Origin: Saccharothrix sp. S26
GTDB taxonomy: Bacteria; Actinomycetota; Actinomycetes; Mycobacteriales; Pseudonocardiaceae
NCBI RefSeq assembly: GCF_021390395.1
Contig: NZ_JAJUWT010000034.1
Coordinates: forward strand, 23,092-87,091
Length of the DNA stretch: 64,000 nucleotides
Direction of reading: 5' to 3'
The first letter of the stretch is position 1. Every line of letters starts with the position of its first letter. The notes below the pieces were generated by a model that was not told where the DNA came from, made no database searches, and worked only from the letters and a program-made list of their open reading frames with translations. A program made the position numbers and the translations under genes. Positions 51,607 through 59,553 of this stretch are shown piece after piece.

Positions 51607-51637
51607 ACCCTATAACCTCAACAAATGTTGAGGTCAA
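51607..51637 (-). promoter_or_regulatory. SoxR-dependent promoter directed at the SARP gene
   Basis: On the minus strand TTGACC (51632-51637) and TAGGGT (51607-51612) are separated by exactly 19 bp. The 18-bp box CCTCAACAAATGTTGAGG (51616-51633) has perfect 8-bp arms around AA and fits the SoxR consensus. The arrangement and 31 of 36 bases match the exporter promoter at 46990-47020, including the TCGTCG after the -10. Transcription should start near 51600 and run toward the SARP gene. No comparable -35/-10 exists in the rightward direction. Confidence 0.75.
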
Positions 51638-51671
51638 GCGCCTGCCTTCGTTCGCCGGCGGGCACCGCGAC

Positions 51672-51690
51672 GCCTCTAGGTCGCCTCTAG
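51672..51690 (+). promoter_or_regulatory. Candidate SARP operator (11-bp-spaced direct repeat)
   Basis: GCCTCTAG occurs at 51672 and 51683, an exact 11-base step, with a weaker third copy (GCCCCCTAG) at 51705, 22 bases on. SARPs bind heptamer direct repeats with 11- or 22-base spacing just upstream of -10 elements. It lies 112 bases before the 2,3-dehydratase start and may activate the long rightward operon. No clean -10 is visible. Confidence 0.45.
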
Positions 51691-51801
51691 AAAACGTCCG
51701 GTTCGCCCCCTAGGGGTCACCGCGAGGATGGATTTCGCGGGTGCGCTGCCGTGTGCCGCCCCGGTACCGCCTCGATACGCCGGTGAATGGAGAGGTCGAC
51801 G

Positions 51802-53208
51802 ATGTTCCAACGGCTGGACGAGTTCTACGATTGGTACTTCGAACATCTCGCCGCACATTCGTACGAGGTGACCAGGACACGATTGGACCAGTTAACGGGC
51901 TGGGCGATCGAGCCGGACACCGGAAATATCCGCCACCACAGCGGCCGGTTCTTCTCGGTGCAGGGCCTGGGCGTGCGCACCGACCACGGCCCGGTGCGGC
52001 AGTGGACGCAGCCCATCATCGACCAGCCGGAGTCGGGAATCCTCGGCATCCTGGTGAAGCGGTTCCACGGTACGCCGCACTTCCTGATGCAGGCGAAGAT
52101 GGAGCCGGGCAACATCAACCTCGTCCAGCTCTCCCCGACCGTGCAGGCGACCAGGAGCAACTACCGGCGGGTGCACCGGGGTCGTTCGCAGCCCTACCTG
52201 GAGTACTTCACCGAGCGCGGCCACGGCCGGGTGCTGTCCGACGTGCTGCAGTCCGAGCAGGGGTCGTGGTTCCTGCACAAGCGCAACCGCAACATGATCA
52301 TCGAGGTCACCGGCGACGTGCCGGTCCTGCCGGGGTTCTGCTGGCTGACCCGCGAGCAGCTCGGCGAGCTGCTGCTGGTCGACAACCTGGTTAACATGGA
52401 CTCCCGCACCGTGCTCGCCGGGTACCCCATCACCGAGATCGCCGACGCCCGCCGCGACGAGGGGCCCGTGGACGAGCTGTTCGCCGCGATCACCGGCCCG
52501 ACCGCGGAACGCGCGCCGACCCGCCGGGAGTCCGCGGCGCTGCTGAGCTGGTTCACCGAGATGAAGGCCCGCTACGAGCTGACCCGCTGGCCGCTGGCCC
52601 TGTCGGAGGTGACGGGCTGGGACTGCACGCCCGAACGGATCAGCCACCCGTCCGGCCGCTTCTTCTCCGTCATCGGGGTCGACGTGAAGGCCGAGACCCG
52701 CGAGGTGTCGAGCTGGTCGCAGCCGATCCTCGTGCCGCGCCACCGCGGCGTGGTGGCCTTCCTGGTCAAGTGGATCGGCGGTCGGCCGCACCTGCTGGCC
52801 CGCGCCCACACCCAGGCGGGCACCCAGGACGTGGTGGAGCTGGCCCCGACCGTGCAGTGCTCGCCGGACAACTACACCGGCTCGCTGGCCGAGCACCGGC
52901 CCGCCTACCTCGACGACGTGCTCGGCGCGGACCCCTCGCGGGTCCGGTTCGACTCGGTGCACTCCGAGGAGGGCGGCCGGTTCTACCACGCGGAGAACCG
53001 CTACCTGATCGTCGAGGTGGACGGCGACTTCGCCGACGAGCCGGACCCCGACTTCACCTGGATCACCGCGGCCCAGCTCGCCGAGCTGGCCCGGTTCGGC
53101 AACTACGTCAACGTCGAGGCCCGCAACCTGCTGGCCTGCCTGCTGTTCACCGATCGCACGGTGCCCGGAGAACGACTGCCCGCGCCGGTCGGCACCACCG
53201 CGCGCTGA
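51802..53208 (+). CDS. NDP-hexose 2,3-dehydratase (EvaA/TylX3/DnmT family)
   Basis: This 468-residue enzyme catalyses C2 deoxygenation of TDP-4-keto-6-deoxyglucose, giving the 3,4-diketo-2,6-dideoxy intermediate. It consists of two homologous halves, each with the family motif W(T/S)QPI (about 68 and 300), followed by G...L.K...G.PH and a VQLSPTVQ / ELAPTVQ segment. The length equals known EvaA-type proteins. ATG 51802 is preferred to the ATG at 51787 because GGAGAGG lies between them with correct spacing. It opens the rightward operon and implies a 2-deoxysugar in the product. Confidence 0.93.
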   Translation: MFQRLDEFYDWYFEHLAAHSYEVTRTRLDQLTGWAIEPDTGNIRHHSGRFFSVQGLGVRTDHGPVRQWTQPIIDQPESGILGILVKRFHGTPHFLMQAKMEPGNINLVQLSPTVQATRSNYRRVHRGRSQPYLEYFTERGHGRVLSDVLQSEQGSWFLHKRNRNMIIEVTGDVPVLPGFCWLTREQLGELLLVDNLVNMDSRTVLAGYPITEIADARRDEGPVDELFAAITGPTAERAPTRRESAALLSWFTEMKARYELTRWPLALSEVTGWDCTPERISHPSGRFFSVIGVDVKAETREVSSWSQPILVPRHRGVVAFLVKWIGGRPHLLARAHTQAGTQDVVELAPTVQCSPDNYTGSLAEHRPAYLDDVLGADPSRVRFDSVHSEEGGRFYHAENRYLIVEVDGDFADEPDPDFTWITAAQLAELARFGNYVNVEARNLLACLLFTDRTVPGERLPAPVGTTAR

Positions 53209-53225
53209 CCCCCCGAAAGGAGCAC

Positions 53226-53879
53226 ATGGTGCTGATCAGCATCAACAAGGCCACCCTGACCGACTGCCCGCCGGAGGAGTACGAGGCCATGTACGCCGAG
53301 GCGGGCGACTTCATGGCCAAGCAGGACGGCCACGTCGGCCAGTTGTTCGTCCGCTCGCAGACCGACCCGAACGTCTACGTCACCGTCCTGGTGTGGTCGG
53401 ACCTGGAGCGCTACAACCGGCTCGACGACATGCCGCAGCTGATGGAGATCTTCGAGCGGGTGGTCGCGCTCTCGGGCCCCGGGCCCGACTCCGGCGACCG
53501 GATCGTGCTGGAGCACCACAAGGCCGACGTGGTCTACGCCGGCCGCACGTCGCCGGACGAGGCCAAGGCCGGGATGGTCTGCCTCAACCGCATCCGGCTG
53601 GTCGACTGCTCCGACGAGTTCTACGAAGAGGTCTACCGACAGGGCAGCGACCTCATGGCCGCGCAGCCGGGGCACCTGCGGCACAAGCTGGTGCGCTCGC
53701 GGGAGGACGCGTCGGTGTACTTCAGCGTCGCCGAGTGGGAGAGCCTCGACCACTACCGCGCGCTGGACCGGCTCGACGCGCTGACCGACATCTTCGCGCG
53801 GGTCAACGACAAGATCGACATCGAGAACCACGAGTGCGTCGTGGTGTACGAGAACAGCGACCAGGGGGCGGACGCGTGA
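53226..53879 (+). CDS. Tandem antibiotic-biosynthesis-monooxygenase (ABM) domain protein
   Basis: This 217-residue protein is made of two ABM ferredoxin-like domains (about 1-100 and 108-215). Each has the opening strand, an EEYEAMYAEAGDFM / DEFYEEVYRQGSDLM helix and the V...WSDLERYN / VAEWESLDHYR strand. Cofactor-free ABM oxygenases oxidise aromatic polyketide or phenolic intermediates to quinones (ActVA-Orf6 type); some tandem versions act as cyclases. AAAGGAG lies just before ATG 53226. It overlaps the following oxidoreductase start by 4 bases (GTGA). Substrate unknown. Confidence 0.82.
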   Translation: MVLISINKATLTDCPPEEYEAMYAEAGDFMAKQDGHVGQLFVRSQTDPNVYVTVLVWSDLERYNRLDDMPQLMEIFERVVALSGPGPDSGDRIVLEHHKADVVYAGRTSPDEAKAGMVCLNRIRLVDCSDEFYEEVYRQGSDLMAAQPGHLRHKLVRSREDASVYFSVAEWESLDHYRALDRLDALTDIFARVNDKIDIENHECVVVYENSDQGADA

Positions 53880-54760
53880 AGCTCGGTTTGGCTCACTCCA
53901 CCATGTTCGAGGGCGACGGGTCGATCGCGGACCCGGTCGCGGTCGCCCGGCACGTCGAGGACCTCGGCCTCGACTCGCTGTGGGTCAGCGACCACCTGGC
54001 CTGGGGCACGCCGATCCTCGACAGCGTGGTCGCGCTCGCCGCGGCGTCGGCGGCCACCGAGCGCATCGAGGTCGGCTTCGCCGTGCTCCAGCTCGCGCTG
54101 CGCCGCGTGTCCTGGATCGCCAAGCAGATCGGCAGCCTCCAGCTCGTCTCCGGCGGGCGGCTCCAGCTCGGCGTCGGCGTCGGCGGTCACCCCGCGCAGG
54201 AGTGGGAGGCGGCCGGCTCGACCCTCGCCGACCGCGGCAGGCGCACCGACGAGGCGCTGGACGTGCTGCCCTCGCTGCTGTCGGGCGAGGAGACCCGGCT
54301 GCCGGACGTGGACGCCTCGGTGGCGCTGCGCCCCGCCGCGCCGATGCCGCCGCTGTGGATCGGCGGCGACTCGCGGCCCGCGCTGAAGCGGGTCGCGCGG
54401 ACCGGTGCCGGCTGGCTGCCCGCGGCCGTCACGCCGGGCCAGGTCGCCGTGGGGCGGCAGGTGGTCGAAGACCTCACCGGCACGCGCCCGGCCACCACCG
54501 TGTCGGTCTTCGCCACGCTCAACGCCCACCGCGGCGGGATGAGCCGCGACGCACTGGTCGACCTGTGCGCCAACGGCTTCGGGTTCCCCCGCGAGCACGC
54601 CGACGCCGTGGTGGTCGGCGGCAAGCCGGAGGAGGTGGCCGACGCGCTGCGGCGGTTCGCGGACCTGGGCGTCGGCCAGGTGGTCGTGGTGCCCTTCGGC
54701 TCCGGGTGGGCCGAGCAGTGCGAGCTGCTGGCCGAGGCCGGCGCGGTGCTGGCGAGCTGA
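53876..54760 (+). CDS. LLM-class (luciferase-like, F420- or flavin-dependent) oxidoreductase
   Basis: This 294-residue TIM-barrel oxidoreductase has LLM signatures: LGLAHSTMFEGDGSIADPVAVARHVEDLGLDSLWVSDHL, then TERIEVGFAVLQLALR, RLQLGVGVGGHPAQEW and PLWIGGDSRPALKR (split by turns). The size and segments fit the F420-dependent branch of LLM enzymes. Start is GTG 53876, overlapping the previous stop (GTGA). In natural-product clusters these enzymes reduce imines or alkenes or oxidise aromatic intermediates. Cofactor and substrate cannot be fixed from sequence. Confidence 0.85.
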   Translation: MKLGLAHSTMFEGDGSIADPVAVARHVEDLGLDSLWVSDHLAWGTPILDSVVALAAASAATERIEVGFAVLQLALRRVSWIAKQIGSLQLVSGGRLQLGVGVGGHPAQEWEAAGSTLADRGRRTDEALDVLPSLLSGEETRLPDVDASVALRPAAPMPPLWIGGDSRPALKRVARTGAGWLPAAVTPGQVAVGRQVVEDLTGTRPATTVSVFATLNAHRGGMSRDALVDLCANGFGFPREHADAVVVGGKPEEVADALRRFADLGVGQVVVVPFGSGWAEQCELLAEAGAVLAS

Positions 54761-54828
54761 GACGGGAGAAGTCGCATGTGGACCGGATCGGGAAGAGGAC
54801 GACCCGTGCACCATTCGAGAGGGCGACG

Positions 54829-55890
54829 ATGAAGGCACTAGTGCTGGCGGGCGGCAAGGGGACCAGGCTGCGCCCGTTCACGTACTCCATGGCGAAGCAA
54901 CTCGTCCCCGTGGCCAACACGCCGGTGCTCGCGCACTGCCTGGAGAACATCCGGTCGATCGGCGTGCGCGAGGTGGCCGTGGTGGTCGGCGGCGGTGAGG
55001 TCGAGATCCAGTCGGTGATCGGCGACGGTGCCCAGCTCGGGCTGGAGATCACCTACCTCGTGCAGGAGAGCCCGCTCGGCCTGGCGCACTGCGTGCAGAT
55101 CGCCGGCGACTTCCTCGGCGACGACGACTTCGTCATGTACCTGGGTGACAACGTCGTCGCCGACGGCATCGGCGACGCGGCCGAGCGGTTCCGCGCGCAA
55201 CGGCCGGACGCCCAGGTGCTGGTGGCCAAGGTGGACGACCCGCGGCAGTACGGCGTGGTCGAGGTGGACCACGACGGCCGGGTCCACGTGCTGGCGGAGA
55301 AGCCGCTGCACCCGCGCAGCGACCTCGCGATCGTCGGCGTGTACTTCTTCACCGCCGCTGTGCACGAGGCCGTCGCCGACCTGCGGCCGAGCCACCGCGG
55401 CGAGCTGGAGATCACCGACGCGCTGCAGTGGCTGGTCAACCGGGGCCGGGTGGTGACCGCGTCGGACTACACCGGCTACTGGCGCGACATCGGCAGCGCC
55501 GACGGCCTGCTGGACTGCAACCGCGTCCTGCTCCAGCGGCTCACCCCCGGCGTGCGCGGCCGCGTCGACAGCACGAGCACCGTGCGCGGCGAGGTGGTGG
55601 TCGAGGAGGGCGCGGTGGTCACCGGGTCCGAGCTCGTCGGACCGCTCGTCATCGGCGCGGGCGCCGTCGTCAACGGCAGCCACATCGGGCCCTCCACCTC
55701 CGTCGGCCCCGGCTGCCTGGTGGAGAACTCGACCATCACCGACTCCATCCTGCTCGACGGCGCGCAGGTGCACGGCGCACGCGACCTGCGCCGCTCCCTG
55801 ATCGGTCGCTGGGCCAAGGTCGGCCCCGGCGGCGACGGCGCCGGCCGGATGATCATCGGGGACCACTCGCTCGCGCAGGTGATCGCATGA
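54829..55890 (+). CDS. rmlA: Glucose-1-phosphate thymidylyltransferase, long (StrD) type
   Basis: This 353-residue nucleotidyltransferase makes TDP-glucose. The N-terminal domain has LAGGKGTRLRPFTYSMAKQL (nucleotide-binding loop), and VMYLGDNVVADG and EKP motifs follow. The C-terminal third (about 240-353) is a left-handed beta-helix with hexapeptide repeats (VVVEEGAVVTGSELVGPLVI), the arrangement of the StrD/GraD subclass found in antibiotic clusters rather than short housekeeping RmlA. It overlaps rmlB by 4 bases (ATGA). Confidence 0.93.
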   Translation: MKALVLAGGKGTRLRPFTYSMAKQLVPVANTPVLAHCLENIRSIGVREVAVVVGGGEVEIQSVIGDGAQLGLEITYLVQESPLGLAHCVQIAGDFLGDDDFVMYLGDNVVADGIGDAAERFRAQRPDAQVLVAKVDDPRQYGVVEVDHDGRVHVLAEKPLHPRSDLAIVGVYFFTAAVHEAVADLRPSHRGELEITDALQWLVNRGRVVTASDYTGYWRDIGSADGLLDCNRVLLQRLTPGVRGRVDSTSTVRGEVVVEEGAVVTGSELVGPLVIGAGAVVNGSHIGPSTSVGPGCLVENSTITDSILLDGAQVHGARDLRRSLIGRWAKVGPGGDGAGRMIIGDHSLAQVIA

Positions 55891-56897
55891 GGGTCCTGGT
55901 CACCGGCGGTGCGGGGTTCATCGGGTCGCATTTCGTCCACATGCTGCTCGACGGCGCCTTACCCGGGCTGGAGGGCGCCACCGTCACGGTCGTGGACAAG
56001 CTCACGTACGCGGCCTCGCTCGCCAACCTGCCCGAACGCGGCCCGCGGCTGCGCTTCGTGCGGGGAGACGTGTGCGACGCCGAGCTGCTCGACGAGGTGC
56101 TGCCCGGTCACGACGCCGTGGTGCACTTCGCCGCGGAGTCCCACGTGGACCGTTCGCTCACCATGGCGGGCGACTTCGTCACCACCAACGTGCGCGGCAC
56201 CCAGACCCTGCTGGAGGCCTGCCGCCGCGCCGGCACCGCGACCGTGGTGCACGTGTCCACCGACGAGGTGTACGGCTCGATCGAGTCCGGCTCCTGGGAC
56301 GAGGACGAACCGCTGCTGCCCAACTCCCCGTACGCGGCGTCGAAGGCGGCGTCGGACCTGATGGCCCGGGCGTACTGGCGGACCTACGGGCTGGACGTGC
56401 GGGTGACGCGGTGCACCAACAACTACGGCCCCAACCAGCACGTCGAGAAAGTGATCCCGCTGTTCGTCACCAACCTGCTGCGCGGCCTGCCCGTGCCGCT
56501 CTACGGCGACGGGCGCAACGTCCGGGAGTGGCTGCACGTCGAGGACCACTGCCGCGCGCTGGCGCTGGTGCTGCTGCACGGCACGGCGGGCCGGATCTAC
56601 AACGTGGGTGGCGGGACCGAGGTGACCAACGCCGAGCTGACCCGGCGGCTGGTGGCGCTGTGCGGCGCGGACCCGTCGCTGGTCCGGCACGTCACCGACC
56701 GCCAGGGCCACGACCTGCGCTACTCGGTCGACGACAGCCGGATCCGCGCCGAGCTGGGCTACCGGCCGCGGCACTCGTTCGACGAGGGCCTGCGGCGCAC
56801 CGTGCAGTGGTACCGCGACAACCCGGACTGGTGGGGGCCGCTGGTGGCCGGCGCGCCGGCCGGGCGGCGACCGCGACCCGCGTCGGTGACGACATGA
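55887..56897 (+). CDS. rmlB: dTDP-glucose 4,6-dehydratase
   Basis: This 336-residue extended SDR converts TDP-glucose to TDP-4-keto-6-deoxyglucose. It has the NAD loop TGGAGFIGSHF (about 6-16), the HVSTDEVYGSI segment with catalytic Asp/Glu, and the YAASK pair (Tyr149, Lys153); the RVTRCTNNYGPNQ motif is diagnostic. It overlaps both neighbours by 4 bases, so it is translationally coupled to rmlA and the DAHP synthase gene. With the 2,3-dehydratase and aminotransferase it provides the deoxysugar branch. Confidence 0.95.
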   Translation: MRVLVTGGAGFIGSHFVHMLLDGALPGLEGATVTVVDKLTYAASLANLPERGPRLRFVRGDVCDAELLDEVLPGHDAVVHFAAESHVDRSLTMAGDFVTTNVRGTQTLLEACRRAGTATVVHVSTDEVYGSIESGSWDEDEPLLPNSPYAASKAASDLMARAYWRTYGLDVRVTRCTNNYGPNQHVEKVIPLFVTNLLRGLPVPLYGDGRNVREWLHVEDHCRALALVLLHGTAGRIYNVGGGTEVTNAELTRRLVALCGADPSLVRHVTDRQGHDLRYSVDDSRIRAELGYRPRHSFDEGLRRTVQWYRDNPDWWGPLVAGAPAGRRPRPASVTT

Positions 56898-58108
56898 ACA
56901 CCGTGGAGGCGTCCATGACGGGACGGCGCGCGCTGCCGGACGCCCCGCCGGGGGACCCCTGGCCCGCGCTGGTGGCCGAGCAGCAGCCCGACTGGTCGGA
57001 CCCGGACCGCGTCGCGGAGGTCCGCGACGAGCTGGGCAGGCGGCCGGGCCTGGTCACCGCCGCCGAGATCGCCACCCTGCGGTCCCTGCTGGCCGAGGTG
57101 GCCGCGGGGCGGATGGAGGTGCTCCAGGCGGGCGACTGCGCGGAGGACCCGGCCGAGTGCACCCCGGCGGAGGTCACCCGCAAGATCGCGATGATCGACG
57201 TGCTGGCGAACGTGATGCGGATGACGACCGGCCGGCCGGTGGTGCGCGTCGGCCGGATCGCCGGGCAGTTCGCCAAGCCGCGCTCACGGCCGGTCGAGGT
57301 CGTCGACGGCGTGGAGCTGCCGGTGTACCGCGGGCACATGGTCAACGGCCCCGGTCCGGACGCCGCGTCCCGGCGTGCCGACCCCGACCGGCTGCTCACC
57401 GGGTACGCCGCCGCCGCGGACGCCGCGGAGGTGATCCGGCGGCACAACGCCGACGAGCGGCCGGTGGCCGACCCGCCGCTGTGGACCAGCCACGAGGCGT
57501 TGCTGCTGGACTACGAGGTGCCGATGATGCGCTGGGACGAGCGGCTGGGCCGCTACCTGGCCTCGACGCACTGGCCGTGGGTCGGCGAGCGCACCCGGCA
57601 GGTGGACGGCGCGCACGTGAACCTGCTCTCCACCGTCGCGAACCCGGTCGCCTGCAAGGTGGGGCCGCGCATGTCGCCCGCCGACCTGCTGGACCTGTGC
57701 GAGCGGCTCGACCCGGACCGCGAGCCGGGCAGGCTGACGCTGATCGCGCGGATGGGCGCGGGCCGGGTGGAGGGCGTGACGCGGCTCGCGGCCGCCGTGC
57801 GGGCCGCCGGTCACCCGGTGATCTGGCTGTGCGACCCCATGCACGGCAACACGGTCGAGCTGCGCGACGGGCGCAAGACGCGCTTCATCGCGACGATCGC
57901 CGCCGAGGTCCGCGACTTCCACGCGGCGGTCCGGGCCGCCGGCGCGGTGACCGGCGGCCTGCACCTGGAGACCACCCCGCACCAGGTGCAGGAGTGCGTG
58001 CCCGACAAGGAGGCGGGGCGCAACGTCGCGCGCAGGTACACGAGCCTGTGCGACCCGAGGTTGAACTTGGAGCAGGCGGTGGCGGTGGTGGCGCAATGGT
58101 CGAGGTGA
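56894..58108 (+). CDS. Class II 3-deoxy-7-phosphoheptulonate (DAHP) synthase, PhzC-like
   Basis: This 404-residue class II (plant-type) DAHP synthase shows the metal-binding Cys in LQAGDCAED, RVGRIAGQFAKPRS, DGAHVNLLSTVANP, the WLCDPMHGNT segment, a Glu in HLETTPHQVQEC and Asp in LCDPRLNLEQA. A cluster-encoded copy feeds shikimate flux to chorismate, as PhzC does in phenazine pathways, and may escape feedback control. It overlaps rmlB by 4 bases and the SDR gene by 13 bases. Confidence 0.93.
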   Translation: MNTVEASMTGRRALPDAPPGDPWPALVAEQQPDWSDPDRVAEVRDELGRRPGLVTAAEIATLRSLLAEVAAGRMEVLQAGDCAEDPAECTPAEVTRKIAMIDVLANVMRMTTGRPVVRVGRIAGQFAKPRSRPVEVVDGVELPVYRGHMVNGPGPDAASRRADPDRLLTGYAAAADAAEVIRRHNADERPVADPPLWTSHEALLLDYEVPMMRWDERLGRYLASTHWPWVGERTRQVDGAHVNLLSTVANPVACKVGPRMSPADLLDLCERLDPDREPGRLTLIARMGAGRVEGVTRLAAAVRAAGHPVIWLCDPMHGNTVELRDGRKTRFIATIAAEVRDFHAAVRAAGAVTGGLHLETTPHQVQECVPDKEAGRNVARRYTSLCDPRLNLEQAVAVVAQWSR

Positions 58109-58884
58109 ACGGGTCCTACGACGGCATGAGCGGCCGGCGGGCCCTGGTGACGGGCGCGGCCGGCGGGATCGGCGGCGCGATCGTCGAGGTGCTGTCCGCC
58201 AGCGGCGTGGCCGTCGCGGCGGTGGACCGCGACGTCGACGGGCCGGCCGACGAGGGCCGGTGGTTCGGCAAGGTCGTGGCGCACCGCGCGGACGTGTCCG
58301 ACCCCGACCAGGTGGAGGAGGTCGTCGACGCGGTCGAGCGCGACCTCGGGCCGATCGACTACCTGGTCAACTGCGCCGGCATCCTGCGGCCGGGCGAGGT
58401 CCTCGGGATGTCCGACGAGGACTGGCTGGACACGATCAGGGTCAACGCCACCGGCGTGTTCCTGGTCAGCCGCGCCGTGGTGCGCCGCATGGTGCCGCGC
58501 CGCTCCGGGGCGGTGGTGACCATCGGCTCCAACGCGGCCGGCACCGCCCGGGTGAACATGGCCGCCTACGCCGCGTCCAAGGCCGCCGTCACGGCGTTCA
58601 CCCGGTGCCTGGGGCTCGAGGTCGCCCGGTACGGCATCCGGTGCAACGTGGTGGCCCCGGGCTCGACCGACACGCCCATGGTGACCGCCCTGTGGACCGG
58701 CGGTGACGCCGAGCGGGTGTCGATCGACGGTTCGCTCGAGTCGTTCCGCACCGGCATCCCGCTCGGCCGGCTGGCCCGCCCCGCGGACGTCGCCAACGCC
58801 GTGCACTTCCTGCTCTCCGACCAGGCCGCACACGTCACCATGCACGACCTCACGGTCGACGGCGGCGCGGCGCTCGGCCACTAG
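58096..58884 (+). CDS. EntA-like short-chain dehydrogenase (predicted DHHA -> 3-hydroxyanthranilate)
   Basis: This 262-residue classical SDR has the NAD loop TGAAGGIGGAI (about 19-29), NCAG at about 93, a Ser near 145 and YAASK (Tyr158, Lys162). It resembles 2,3-dihydro-2,3-dihydroxybenzoate dehydrogenase. Next to PhzD- and PhzE-like enzymes the natural substrate is trans-2,3-dihydro-3-hydroxyanthranilate, oxidised to 3-hydroxyanthranilate as in calcimycin- and benzoxazole-type pathways. It starts 13 bases inside the DAHP synthase gene. The cluster role is inferred from context. Confidence 0.85.
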   Translation: MVEVNGSYDGMSGRRALVTGAAGGIGGAIVEVLSASGVAVAAVDRDVDGPADEGRWFGKVVAHRADVSDPDQVEEVVDAVERDLGPIDYLVNCAGILRPGEVLGMSDEDWLDTIRVNATGVFLVSRAVVRRMVPRRSGAVVTIGSNAAGTARVNMAAYAASKAAVTAFTRCLGLEVARYGIRCNVVAPGSTDTPMVTALWTGGDAERVSIDGSLESFRTGIPLGRLARPADVANAVHFLLSDQAAHVTMHDLTVDGGAALGH

Positions 58885-58899
58885 CCGCGAGAGGTAGCC

Positions 58900-59553
58900 A
58901 TGCCCATCCCACCCATCCAGCCCTACCCGATGCCCACCGGGGAGTCGCTGCCCGCCAACACCGCGGACTGGCGGATCGACCCCCGCCGGGCCGTGCTCCT
59001 CGTGCACGACATGCAGAAGTACTTCCTCGCGCCGTTCCCCGAGTCGCGGTCGCCGCGGACCGAGCTGGTGGCCAACACGGCGGCGTTGCGGGAGCGGTGC
59101 GCGGCGCTGGGCGTGCCCGTGGCGTACACCGCCCAACCCGGCGACATGTCACCGGCCCGCCGCGGCCTGCTGCGCGACTTCTGGGGCCCGGGCATGACCG
59201 CCGGGCCCGAGCACCGCGAGATCGTCCCGCCCCTCGCGCCACGTCCCGGCGACTGGCGGCTGACGAAGTGGCGCTACAGCGCGTTCCACCGCACCGGACT
59301 GCTCGACCTGATGACGTCGGCCGGCCGCGACCAGCTGGTGTGCTGCGGGGTCTACGCCCACGTCGGCATCCTGGCCACGATGGTGGACGCACTGGCCAAC
59401 GACATCCAGGCGTTCCTGGTGGCCGACGCGGTCGCGGACTTCGACGCCGACTTCCACCGGCAGACGGTCGAGTACGCGGCAGCCCGCTGCGCCGTGGTCA
59501 CGACGACCGGCGACGTGCTGTCCGGCCTGCCGGTCGCGGAGCCCGCCCGATGA
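58900..59553 (+). CDS. phzD: PhzD-like isochorismatase (ADIC -> DHHA)
   Basis: This 217-residue isochorismatase-fold hydrolase removes pyruvate from 2-amino-2-deoxyisochorismate. It has catalytic Asp37 in VHDMQKYFLAPFP, the acid Lys123 in LTKWRYSAFHRTG, and the PhzD-type CCGVYAHVGILAT loop. The proline-rich N-terminus (IPPIQPYPMPT) is typical of PhzD and siderophore isochorismatases. GAGAGG precedes the ATG, and it overlaps the PhzE-like gene by 4 bases. Confidence 0.93.
   Translation: MPIPPIQPYPMPTGESLPANTADWRIDPRRAVLLVHDMQKYFLAPFPESRSPRTELVANTAALRERCAALGVPVAYTAQPGDMSPARRGLLRDFWGPGMTAGPEHREIVPPLAPRPGDWRLTKWRYSAFHRTGLLDLMTSAGRDQLVCCGVYAHVGILATMVDALANDIQAFLVADAVADFDADFHRQTVEYAAARCAVVTTTGDVLSGLPVAEPAR

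Larger units (their letters stand above)
51072..51801. other. 730-base regulatory region between SARP gene and sugar/aromatic operon
   Basis: No convincing gene lies here. The stretch is distinctly AT-richer than its surroundings (for instance 51395-51475) and holds, from left to right, a GGTCACGTGACC palindrome, several short GC hairpins, a SoxR-type promoter pointing left, and an 11-bp-spaced repeat pair near the rightward operon. It therefore appears to control both divergent units. The SARP transcript from the SoxR promoter would carry a leader of about 530 nt. Confidence 0.7.
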
